NCBI GenBank assembly: GCA_007124535.1
Contig: SLEY01000598.1
Span: forward strand, 1-11,494
DNA from: Planctomycetaceae bacterium
GTDB lineage: Bacteria; Planctomycetota; Planctomycetia; Pirellulales; Pirellulaceae
Direction of reading: 5' to 3'
DNA length: 11,494 nucleotides
In this document: one piece after another, positions 1 to 7,027 of the stretch
Layout of the letters: each line of letters begins with the position of its first letter
Numbering within the stretch: the stretch's first letter is position 1
Notes under the pieces: model-generated
The model's database searches: none
Told to the model about the DNA's origin: nothing
Seen by the model: only the letters and a program-made list of their open reading frames with translations
Program-made: the position numbers and the translations under genes

Positions 1-2186
1 AGGAAAGCTCGAAACCAACCGCCGTCCGAATTGAAACGATCGTTCAGACCCAGCGGCAAGGTCAGTAGATCCTGCTCCTCGTTGCGGCTGTTCTGGTCCC
101 CCGAGGCGATGATCAACCCGTCCCGCTCGGTTTCGACAAACTCCACGCCAATCTGATCGCTCAGCGTCTGCAGCGCCTGGCGCGCCAACCGCCTCTGCGT
201 CTCGGTAATCAAATTAAATGCCGGTTGCTGATTGCCCTGGGCGTCGGTCAGGTACCCGATCTGTTGGCGGAAATTGTACTCGATCCGCTCGATGCCCATA
301 TGCAGCCGTCCGTCACGACCGCGGTTGGCACTGTCGTCCGGCAAGTGCGGGAAGGCGTCTCGATGGCCCGGTTCGTCGTTCCCACCCGGCAATTCCAGCG
401 TGTACACCTGGGGTTCGATCTGCCCCCGTACGATGTAATTCTGCTCCCACAGCGGCGCGGTTCCGTTGTCGGCGATCAACTGCGACAGATCGGTCGCCGT
501 GTCAAAGCTGGAACCCATGCCCGTCAGCACCACGGGGGCATGTTCGGCGCCCGTGATCACCGTCTCGGCCTCGCCGGCGACCAAGGAAGCCTGCAGCAAT
601 TTTCCCGCATTGAAGTGGCTGTTCAGCACTTCGATCATCTGCCCCGCCGTACTGGGGCTGTGCAGATTCCCCTGGCTGGAGTTGGTATTCAAATCCACCC
701 GGATCACGTTATCACGCACCGTGACTTGCGGGAGGCTGTCCCCCCCGTGATCGCTTTCCGTAACCTCCACCCGAAGGGCCTTGCCCCAACGTTCGTTCTG
801 AGCCAGGAAGCGGATCTGCGCGCCGTTGTACTCGCCCGTCGCTTCGATCGTGGGAGTCACGGTGATCGGGGCGGGGGGAGTCGCCGATTCGTCGGTGCCG
901 ATCCGCAAGCGGAATGTGCCGGCCCCGACCGACTGGCCCGTCATCGGATGGATCAGTTGATCCAACGGTTGCCCGAAGTCCAGAATCACGCGATTGTGTT
1001 CTGCCGAGTAGGTAACCGAGTCGCGCGAGGGGGGGGTGAACACCACGTCATCGGTGTTTTCCAGCGTCTCGTTGGTCCAGATCAGCTGGTAGAAGTCCGG
1101 ATTCTCGGCCGAATCGCGATTCAATTCGTCTTCGTTGAAATAGACGACAATCTGGCTGCGCTGCTGTTCCAATACCATCCGGCCGGCCTGGGTCGGATGC
1201 GTTCGATGCTCGATCGGCTGGGGCACGACCGAGACGATCTGCGGCGCCAGATCCAGCGTGAACTCCAACGACTGGTTCTCGCCGTTCATGAAGGGGGCGC
1301 CGTCTTCGTTTTCCAGCGGCATCCCCCCGGTACCGAAGATGTCGATGCGATACGTATCGTCCGGCAGGTTGTCGGCAAAGCGATAGACCACCTCGTTCAG
1401 GGCCGGTTCGGCCCCTACGCCGACGAAACCCGGATAGACGACCACATCATTCGCCACCACCGAATTGGGGTCGTCCGGATCGCCCAAGGTAAAGCGGGCA
1501 TTGGGGGGAACGGGATGAGCGATATTGACCTGTTCGGGCTCCAGGGCCCGGCTGGATTCGAGGATCTCCGCTTGGATCAGGGAGCGCGCCGCCGCACTGT
1601 CTTCCAACGCATCAAGCAACTGCTGGGCGGTGGTGGGGTACGAAGGATTGACGTTCAGGTTAACATTGATGGTGCGGTTGGTCACGTTGATTCCCGGGGC
1701 TCCCGGACCCCCGAAATCGCTCTTGTTGATCGCCACCACGATCCCGTTCTGTTCCTGCCCGAGACGAACGGCGGAAAACCGGAAGACCACTTGCTCCTGG
1801 GTACCGAAATCCGTCTGCACCGAAGCCGGCTCGAAAACGCCGTCGCGATTGCTGCGGGTGACCTGGATGCCCCCCAATAAATCGGGTCCGCCCAGCGTCT
1901 CTTCCGCGATGACCTGATTCTGGTCAAAGCGGAAGGTCAAGTCATTGGGGGCGATGTTCAGAACATCCCCGTGCCGCAGCAAAGCCCCATCGCTGGGCTG
2001 GATCCCGATCAGCTGGGCGCCGGTCAACTGGTCTTCGGCCAGATCAGTGACCCCGGTCAGCAGTTGCCGCTCCTCAAGTCGCTCGATTTGCATCTTCCGC
2101 TGAAACAGGCTCGCCAGTTGAGAAAGCAGCTTGCCACGGCGTTTGCGGTTTTTCGATGACGGATGACTCGAACCTCGGATGGCCAT
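1..2186 (-). CDS. Giant modular surface/secreted protein with LEPR-XLL-type N-terminus, C-terminus beyond left edge
   Basis: An open frame of 728 codons starts at the ATG at 2186-2184 and runs off the left edge without a stop. The start is supported by GAGGGG seven bases upstream. Residues 12-31 are strongly basic, followed by LEERQLL at 37-43, the motif found at the start of many very large planctomycete exported proteins (LEPR-XLL class). Two similar modules follow at about 131-208 and 453-536, each with a pattern ending in I-x-V-x-LN-x-N, then a TA-x-Q/G-x(2-3)-L segment and an L-x-(Q)A-x-L strand. Between them, about 315-430 looks like an SbsA/Big_5-type Ig-like domain (VVYFNEDELN, then NPDFYQL). 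The last visible part, 630-728 (IEYNF, GVEFVETERDGLIIASGD), resembles the matrixin-like region I recall from other planctomycete giants, but no HExxH zinc site lies inside the window. Role is unknown; adhesion, surface-layer or exoenzyme function are all possible. The coding call is secure, the function is not. Confidence 0.9.
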   Translation of the reverse strand, partial: MAIRGSSHPSSKNRKRRGKLLSQLASLFQRKMQIERLEERQLLTGVTDLAEDQLTGAQLIGIQPSDGALLRHGDVLNIAPNDLTFRFDQNQVIAEETLGGPDLLGGIQVTRSNRDGVFEPASVQTDFGTQEQVVFRFSAVRLGQEQNGIVVAINKSDFGGPGAPGINVTNRTINVNLNVNPSYPTTAQQLLDALEDSAAARSLIQAEILESSRALEPEQVNIAHPVPPNARFTLGDPDDPNSVVANDVVVYPGFVGVGAEPALNEVVYRFADNLPDDTYRIDIFGTGGMPLENEDGAPFMNGENQSLEFTLDLAPQIVSVVPQPIEHRTHPTQAGRMVLEQQRSQIVVYFNEDELNRDSAENPDFYQLIWTNETLENTDDVVFTPPSRDSVTYSAEHNRVILDFGQPLDQLIHPMTGQSVGAGTFRLRIGTDESATPPAPITVTPTIEATGEYNGAQIRFLAQNERWGKALRVEVTESDHGGDSLPQVTVRDNVIRVDLNTNSSQGNLHSPSTAGQMIEVLNSHFNAGKLLQASLVAGEAETVITGAEHAPVVLTGMGSSFDTATDLSQLIADNGTAPLWEQNYIVRGQIEPQVYTLELPGGNDEPGHRDAFPHLPDDSANRGRDGRLHMGIERIEYNFRQQIGYLTDAQGNQQPAFNLITETQRRLARQALQTLSDQIGVEFVETERDGLIIASGDQNSRNEEQDLLTLPLGLNDRFNSDGGWFRAF

Positions 2187-2193
2187 GAACCAA

Positions 2194-2199
2194 CCCCTC
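2194..2199 (-). promoter_or_regulatory. Shine-Dalgarno site of the giant protein gene
   Basis: On the minus strand the sequence reads GAGGGG, then seven bases (TTGGTTC), then the ATG at 2186-2184. This fixes the start of the giant protein gene. Confidence 0.7.
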
Positions 2200-2251
2200 G
2201 TAATGTCCGTTTGAGCTTTCAGTTTGACTTTATTTGCATCGAGTGCCGGAG

Positions 2252-2268
2252 GCGCGCGGCGAGCGCGC
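2252..2268. repeat. GC hairpin, 6-bp stem and 5-base loop
   Basis: GCGCGC at 2252-2257 and GCGCGC at 2263-2268 can pair across the loop GGCGA. No T-run follows on either strand, so a simple intrinsic terminator is unlikely. If the candidate promoter near 2372-2399 is used, the hairpin would lie in the 5' leader of the giant protein gene. Confidence 0.4.
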
Positions 2269-2371
2269 TATACAGACCCACAACAGCTGAATCGGTAGTC
2301 AGCCACTGGTAAAATTAGGCAATGTAGAAGAAGCAGGAACCATAATTCGACGCTTCTGGCACGGTCCACGG

Positions 2372-2399
2372 ATTATAATCCCAGTCTAACCTACATCAA
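2372..2399 (-). promoter_or_regulatory. Candidate sigma-70-type promoter for the giant protein gene
   Basis: On the minus strand TTGATG (2399-2394, four of six consensus bases) lies 16 bases from a perfect TATAAT (2377-2372). Initiation near 2365 would give a leader of about 180 bases. The core ATTATAAT is a palindrome, so a perfect -10 also exists on the plus strand (2374-2379), but no good -35 is found there. Confidence 0.35.
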
Positions 2400-2812
2400 T
2401 TCAACGATTTGCTGCCGCCGGTTATCAGCCGTCCCGAGGACCTGCTGCCGATCACGAGAATGACGATCACACCGAATTTGTGGTTCGCGAGTTGGCAGCA
2501 GGAGTCGGCGGACGGTTTTCGGGTCAGCAGTTGGACGCGGTGCGGCGGAACTGAGTTCCCGCGGTCCATTCGAGGGGTGGGCATGAAATCCCCGGCCGAA
2601 TCCAAGCGCCTGCTAGCGAATGTTTTGCCCGCCTCGCCACGAATCCGCCTTGCTCCAGAACCCCGGTTGCTGTATTCCTACGCCACCCAGCGACGGTTCG
2701 GCCGCCGGCCGCGGCCTGCGTTGGTCGGCCACCGCGACAACGGGCGGCGGCAGGAATTCTTCTCGGAACCGGGTTTCATTCTCCCAATTCGACCGAAGAG
2801 CGTAAGGCAAGG

Positions 2813-4111
2813 ATGCAGCGAGAGCATTTGGTCCCACGAATTGTCGGATGGCTGAGCCTGTTGCCAGCCGTACTGCTGGCCAGCGGTTCTCCGACGCTTG
2901 TGCGCGCCGTTCCGTTCGAACAGGCCCCCACACGGACGCTGGTGGCCGACGTGCGGATCGAAGCCGCGGACGAGAAGAGCGAGGAGTTCGTGCGCTCCCA
3001 ACTGCGAACCCGCAAAGACCGCGAGTTCGACCCCGAGATCGTGCAAGCCGATGTCCGGCGCCTGGCCTCCACCGGCCGCTACCAAGATGTCCGTACCTAT
3101 ACCCAAGAAGTGCCTGAAGGGGTGATCGTCCGTTTCCAAGTCTTCGAACGCCCCACGATCCAATATATCCGCTACCTCGGTAATCGCGGCATCAGCGACC
3201 GGGCGCTCCGCCGCCAGGACGGGCTCCAAATCGGGGACCCGCTGAACCGCTTCGCCGTCGAAGAAGCCCGGCGAAAAATCGAGGAATTCTACCACACCAA
3301 AGGGTACTCCCAAGCCCAAATCCTGATTCAGGAGGGTGACAAACCCGAGGATCAGGGGGTGATGTTCGTGGTGAACGAAGGGAATCTGGAACGGATCTTC
3401 CGCGTGAATTTCGTGGGAAACACGATTGCCTCCAGCGCCCGACTGAAAACCCAAATCCAGTCCAAACCGGGCTGGTTCTACCTGTTCGGCGGCCAACTCG
3501 ACCTGGAGAAGCTGGAACAGGATGTAGAAAAACTGACGGCCTACTACCGGGCCCTGGGCTATTTCAACGCCCGCGTGGGCCGCAAGCTGGAATTCGGAGA
3601 TTCCGGCAAATGGGTCTCGATCACCTTTGTAATCGACGAAGGACCCCGCTACGTGGTCCGCAACGTGTCGGTGGTCGGCAACGAACAGTTTGCCACCGAT
3701 CGCTTGATGGAGCGGCTGGAATTGAAGTCGGGTCAACACTTCAATTTGAGTAAGATGAACACGGATGTGAACACACTCCAGGACATTTACGGGGCCCAAG
3801 GTTACATCTTTGCCGACATCCGTGCCGACCCGCGATTCCTGGAAGAGCCGGGCCACCTGGACTTGGTGTATACGATCCAGGAAGGCAAGCCGTGGCGGGT
3901 GGGGCGGATCAATGTCCAAATTGCCGGCGACCACCCCCATACCCGGCAGAGTGTGGTGTTGAACCGCTTGTCCGTGCGGACAGGGGACTTGATCGATATT
4001 CGCGAGGTGCGTGCCAGCGAGCGGCGTCTGAGGTCTTCACAATTGTTCGCGACCGATCCGGCTCAGGGCACCGTCCCCCAAATCCAGATTCGCCCCCCGG
4101 AACTGCAGTGA
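2813..4111 (+). CDS. POTRA-only BamA half: five POTRA domains, no barrel
   Basis: A 432-residue protein with a signal peptide (hydrophobic stretch about 10-25, possible cleavage after VRA near residue 32), starting at ATG with TAAGG five bases upstream. Five POTRA repeats follow at roughly 44-112, 113-191, 192-277, 278-358 and 359-427; recurring marks are VxFVGN/VVGN at strand 1, the GD/GQ turn, and the KGYSQA/LGYFNA/QGYIFA helix ends. In the Omp85 family POTRA domains sit in the periplasm and hand unfolded outer-membrane proteins to the barrel, and five is the number in classical BamA. The protein stops with TGA right after the fifth POTRA (RPPELQ), exactly where a barrel should begin. That barrel is encoded by the next gene, in the same frame, 72 bases downstream. 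A dedicated periplasmic POTRA subunit working with that protein is the likeliest reading; a sequencing or nonsense change is the alternative. See findings. Confidence 0.9.
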   Translation: MQREHLVPRIVGWLSLLPAVLLASGSPTLVRAVPFEQAPTRTLVADVRIEAADEKSEEFVRSQLRTRKDREFDPEIVQADVRRLASTGRYQDVRTYTQEVPEGVIVRFQVFERPTIQYIRYLGNRGISDRALRRQDGLQIGDPLNRFAVEEARRKIEEFYHTKGYSQAQILIQEGDKPEDQGVMFVVNEGNLERIFRVNFVGNTIASSARLKTQIQSKPGWFYLFGGQLDLEKLEQDVEKLTAYYRALGYFNARVGRKLEFGDSGKWVSITFVIDEGPRYVVRNVSVVGNEQFATDRLMERLELKSGQHFNLSKMNTDVNTLQDIYGAQGYIFADIRADPRFLEEPGHLDLVYTIQEGKPWRVGRINVQIAGDHPHTRQSVVLNRLSVRTGDLIDIREVRASERRLRSSQLFATDPAQGTVPQIQIRPPELQ

Positions 4112-4124
4112 GCTGGAGGTTGCG

Positions 4125-4187
4125 GTGCCGATCGAACGGCCGCTCACAATGACTTTTTCGTGCCCAACGCCGAGGATAATGACTTGA
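4125..4187 (+). other. Possible 20-codon coupling ORF between the BamA halves
   Basis: GGAGG at 4115-4119 is followed five bases later by a GTG (4125) that opens a 20-codon frame. Its TGA (4185-4187) overlaps the TTG start of the barrel gene (4184-4186) as TTGA. It could couple translation of the two halves, which would help a weak TTG start. The peptide itself has no recognisable feature, and the arrangement may be chance. Confidence 0.2.
4172..4176 (+). promoter_or_regulatory. Shine-Dalgarno site selecting the TTG start of the barrel gene
   Basis: GAGGA lies seven bases before TTG at 4184. The alternative in-frame GTG at 4160 has no such site upstream. The TTG start also puts only four residues (TSRR) between Met and the hydrophobic core, the normal layout of a lipoprotein signal peptide. 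Confidence 0.65.
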
Positions 4188-5881
4188 CATCGCGCCGCCC
4201 CTTCGTCACCGTCCTGCTGTTGGCCGCCTTGCTGGCCGCGGTGACCGGCTGCGCCAGTGGGCTGCCGGCGCATTCGTGGTTCCCGGCGGATCCGCAGGCT
4301 GCCGAATTGGCCGCGACCGCTCACGATCCGCTCGTCCCGGTGGACGCGTTGCCGCCCCCGCCCCGCGAACTGCGATATCCGCTCCTGGCGGGTACCACCG
4401 TATCACCCTATGAGGGGGTCGTGGTTCGCGGCCAGAGTTCGACCGAGTATTTTCGACTGCAGCGCGAAGCGGCGGGTTCCCGCAACCACTTGCGAGAAGG
4501 CATGCCCGTATCGCAAGCCTGGGGAACGAACCCCTCGACGGCGTTTCCCGCCGCCCCCGTATCGGCGACCGAACCCGCAAACGCTTTCCCGGAAACCCAG
4601 CGGTTGCCCCCCACCGAGCCGGCGCCGCCGGGCACGACTCCCGCAAATCCGCTTCCCGGAAGCAACCCGACCGCACCGACGCCCAACAGCCCCCAGGCAA
4701 CTCCGGCCTTGCCCGACCCGCCTGCGCCACCGCCCCCCAGCCCCGTCCAGCCGCTGACCGGTCCGCCCGCGTCACCGTTCACCTCACCGTTCACCTCGGC
4801 CGATCCCGTATTGTCGACCCCGTTGGACGTGATTGTCGAAGAGACTCAGACCGGGCGATTCATGTTCGGGGCCGGAATCAACTCGGACGCCGGCGTCACC
4901 GGCCAGATCGTGATCGACGAACGGAACTTCGATATCACCCGGGTTCCCAGCAGTTTTCGGGATTTCGTGGACGGTACCGCCTTCCGCGGAGCCGGCCAGG
5001 GATTCCGCCTGGAAGCCATGCCGGGCAGTCGGGTCCAACGCTATCTGGTCAGCTTTACCGAACCGTACCTGCTGGACACACCCGTCAGCATGAATCTGAA
5101 TGGTTTTCTGTTCGATCGCCGCTACTCCGATTGGGACGAACAGCGACTGGGCGGCCGCGTGGGCTTGGGCTACCGCTTGACCCACGACTTGTCCATCGCC
5201 GGGACCGTGCGGGCGGAGAATGTGAAGGTCCGGGATATTCGGGTGGGCATTCCGGCACTGACCGAGGTGCTGGGAAACAACGCCCTGTACAGCGGACGGG
5301 GGACGTTGACCCACGATACGCGGGATATGCCGTTCTTCCCGACCGAAGGGCATCTGATCGAGTTGTCGTTCGAACAGGTGTTCGGCGATTTCCTCTACCC
5401 GCGCGGGGAATTGGACTATCGCCGGTACTTCCTGATCCGCGAACGCCCGGATGGTTCCGGACGCCATACCCTGGGCAATAGTTTCCAGCTGGGGATCAGC
5501 GGCTCCGACACGCCGGTTTTCGAGAACTACTTTGCCGGCGGCTACTCGACCCTCCGCGGGTTCGCGTTCCGCGGGGCGTCCCCGGTGGACACCACCGTCC
5601 AGGTCGGTGGCCGGTTCCGCTTTTTGGGGTCGACCGAGTACACATTCCCCCTGACCGCCGACGACATGTTGAAGGGCGCCTTCTTTGTCGACTATGGCAC
5701 CGTGGAGCAGACGACGCGGATCCGCAGCCGAAATTTCCGAGTCGCGCCCGGCTTCGGCGTTCGCATCAGCGTCCCGGCCCTGGGCCCCGCTCCCCTGGCC
5801 TTCGACTTCGCCTTTCCGGTCGCCAAAGCCGATACGGACGACACCCAAGTCTTCAGCTTCTTCTTCGGCGTCGGCCGCTAA
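4184..5881 (+). CDS. BamA-type Omp85 beta-barrel half, predicted lipoprotein
   Basis: From the TTG start the protein has 565 residues. The N-terminus is a lipoprotein signal peptide (TSRR, hydrophobic core, lipobox VTGC with Cys23); Ala follows the Cys, so the Lol +2 rule predicts outer-membrane placement. Residues 24-115 carry no recognised domain, about 115-212 form a proline-rich linker, and about 213-565 are the Omp85 barrel: a TGRFMFGAGI strand, RYLVSFTEPYL, THDTRD, FAGGYSTLRGF with the loop-6 LRGF (VRGF-type) motif at 457-460, then FVDYGTVEQ and a final strand ending VFSFFFGVGR. No POTRA domain is present; these are in the gene upstream, and the two genes would be co-transcribed. Together they should insert outer-membrane proteins. 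A lipidated Omp85 has precedent in TamL of Bacteroidetes, but sequence and neighbours here favour a BamA role. An in-frame GTG at 4160 is a less likely start. Confidence 0.9.
   Translation: MTSRRPFVTVLLLAALLAAVTGCASGLPAHSWFPADPQAAELAATAHDPLVPVDALPPPPRELRYPLLAGTTVSPYEGVVVRGQSSTEYFRLQREAAGSRNHLREGMPVSQAWGTNPSTAFPAAPVSATEPANAFPETQRLPPTEPAPPGTTPANPLPGSNPTAPTPNSPQATPALPDPPAPPPPSPVQPLTGPPASPFTSPFTSADPVLSTPLDVIVEETQTGRFMFGAGINSDAGVTGQIVIDERNFDITRVPSSFRDFVDGTAFRGAGQGFRLEAMPGSRVQRYLVSFTEPYLLDTPVSMNLNGFLFDRRYSDWDEQRLGGRVGLGYRLTHDLSIAGTVRAENVKVRDIRVGIPALTEVLGNNALYSGRGTLTHDTRDMPFFPTEGHLIELSFEQVFGDFLYPRGELDYRRYFLIRERPDGSGRHTLGNSFQLGISGSDTPVFENYFAGGYSTLRGFAFRGASPVDTTVQVGGRFRFLGSTEYTFPLTADDMLKGAFFVDYGTVEQTTRIRSRNFRVAPGFGVRISVPALGPAPLAFDFAFPVAKADTDDTQVFSFFFGVGR
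4772..4795 (+). repeat. 12-bp tandem duplication in the proline-rich linker
   Basis: TCACCGTTCACC occurs twice in perfect tandem, encoding SPFT twice. It lies at the end of the proline-rich linker just before the barrel, where length change would be tolerated. Confidence 0.85.
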
Positions 5882-5890
5882 TGTCCGGGC

Positions 5891-7027
5891 CTAATACCGC
5901 CGCACGAGCGTGCCGCTGACCCGGTGTACCAGACGCCGCATCTCCAGGACACTCAGCGTGGCCAGCACCCGGTGGACGGGCAGGCCGCTGGCCACCGCCA
6001 CATCGTCGATCCGCGTCGGTTCGACATCGATCGCTTCCAATACCGCCCGTTCCTGCTCGTTCAATTGCAATTCGGCCGGATGATGGATCAGCCTGCCATC
6101 GTCTTGAGGCGCCGCTTCGACCAACGGCCCCAACTCCTCCAGGATGTCATCCACGGATTCCACCAGCTTCGCCCCGTCGCGGAGCAGCCGGTGGCAGCCG
6201 TGCGAGGTGCGGCTGTCGATGCGGCCGGGGACCGCAAAGATCTCGCGCCCCTGCTCCATCGCATGGCGGGCCGAGATCAGCGCCCCCGACCGATGACCCG
6301 CCTCGACCACCAGCACCCCCAGACTCATCCCCGAAATCAAACGGTTGCGCTGGGGAAAGGTGCCACTCATCGGGCGGCTCCGTGGCGGATTCTCACCGAT
6401 CAGGGCGCCCGCCTGGCAAATCTGTTCCGCCAGCTCGCGGTGCTCCGGCGGATAGATGTTCAGCACCCCGCTGCCCAGCAGGGCCAGCGTGCGACCACCG
6501 GCTTTCAACGCACCGCGATGCGCAGCGGCATCCACGCCGCGCGCCAAGCCGCTGATCACCGTCAGGCCGGCGCGAGCCGACTCGCCGGCCAGTCGCTCCG
6601 CCTGTTGCCGGCCATAGTTCGACGCGTGCCGCGTTCCAACGATGGCGATCGCCAAGGCATCGTTCGATTGAACCTCGCCGCGAACAAACAGGACGCCCGG
6701 CGGGTCGGGGATCTCGCGCAACAGCCGCGGATACTCGGGCGATTCGTCGGTCAACAGCTGCAGTCCCTGCTCGCGGCACAGACGCAACTCGGACTCGGCA
6801 TCCACTTCCTCGACGGCCCGCACGATTCGTCCGGCCAGCGTCGGCCCCACGCCGGCCACCTCGAGCAGCTCGCGGGGCGCGGCCGCCAACACCGCTTCGG
6901 CCGAACCGAAATGTCGCAGTAGCTCGCGGCGAGTCAGCGGCCCGACGCCCGAGACCAGTGCCAATCGCAACGAGGCGATCAGGGCCGGATCGTCCGCCGG
7001 CTCGTGCAGAACTGCTTCGTCCGTCAT
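5891..7027 (-). CDS. dprA: DNA-processing protein DprA (DNA protecting protein)
   Basis: DprA binds single-stranded DNA entering the cell during natural transformation and loads RecA onto it; it acts in the cytoplasm. The 378-residue chain has the full family order: a helix-hairpin-helix-like segment at about 14-75 (SGVGPL, AGVGPTLAGRIV), the Rossmann-like DNA_processg_A core at about 90-295 (VGTRHASNYG at 130-139, SGLARGVDAAAH at 159-170, TFPQRNRLISG at 223-233, EAGHRSGALISA at 242-253, FAVPG at 264-268), and a winged-helix DprA_WH domain at about 318-378. I chose the ATG at 7027-7025 because it overlaps the upstream hydrolase stop as ATGA; an in-frame ATG five codons upstream (7042) is possible. 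The gene converges on the barrel gene, with only nine bases between stops. No other competence genes are in view. Confidence 0.95.
   Translation of the reverse strand: MTDEAVLHEPADDPALIASLRLALVSGVGPLTRRELLRHFGSAEAVLAAAPRELLEVAGVGPTLAGRIVRAVEEVDAESELRLCREQGLQLLTDESPEYPRLLREIPDPPGVLFVRGEVQSNDALAIAIVGTRHASNYGRQQAERLAGESARAGLTVISGLARGVDAAAHRGALKAGGRTLALLGSGVLNIYPPEHRELAEQICQAGALIGENPPRSRPMSGTFPQRNRLISGMSLGVLVVEAGHRSGALISARHAMEQGREIFAVPGRIDSRTSHGCHRLLRDGAKLVESVDDILEELGPLVEAAPQDDGRLIHHPAELQLNEQERAVLEAIDVEPTRIDDVAVASGLPVHRVLATLSVLEMRRLVHRVSGTLVRRY

Larger units (their letters stand above)
2187..2812. other. Divergent intergenic region, 626 bases
   Basis: This region separates the minus-strand giant gene from the plus-strand POTRA gene. 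I see a candidate minus-strand promoter at 2372-2399 and a GC-rich hairpin at 2252-2268. Short open frames at 2396-2605 (minus) and 2409-2855 (plus) have no recognisable domains, and the plus one runs into the POTRA gene; I do not call them genes. The segment 2440-2470 (CACGAGAATGACGATCAC) has an alternating-codon look that I associate with interspersed repeats in some Pirellulaceae, which is only recollection. I recognise nothing else between 2480 and 2800. Confidence 0.5.

Noticed and set aside
225..1880. 551-codon open frame on the plus strand
   Set aside because: It lies opposite the 728-codon minus-strand gene, which has a Shine-Dalgarno site, the LEERQLL motif and recognisable modules; the plus frame has none.
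2678..3940. 420-codon open frame on the minus strand
   Set aside because: It lies opposite the POTRA gene and shows no domain; it is a by-product of GC-rich codon use.
4109..4111. Readthrough or selenocysteine at the TGA joining the BamA halves
   Set aside because: The downstream gene has its own Shine-Dalgarno site and lipoprotein signal, and there is no reason for a redox residue at that point.
4784..5848. 354-codon open frame on the minus strand
   Set aside because: It lies opposite the Omp85 barrel, which has clear family motifs.
5882..5890. Bidirectional terminator between the converging bamA barrel gene and dprA
   Set aside because: Only nine bases separate the stops, and no stable hairpin with a T-run was found there.
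5924..6922. 332-codon open frame on the plus strand
   Set aside because: It lies opposite dprA and is His/Gln/Arg-rich without domains.
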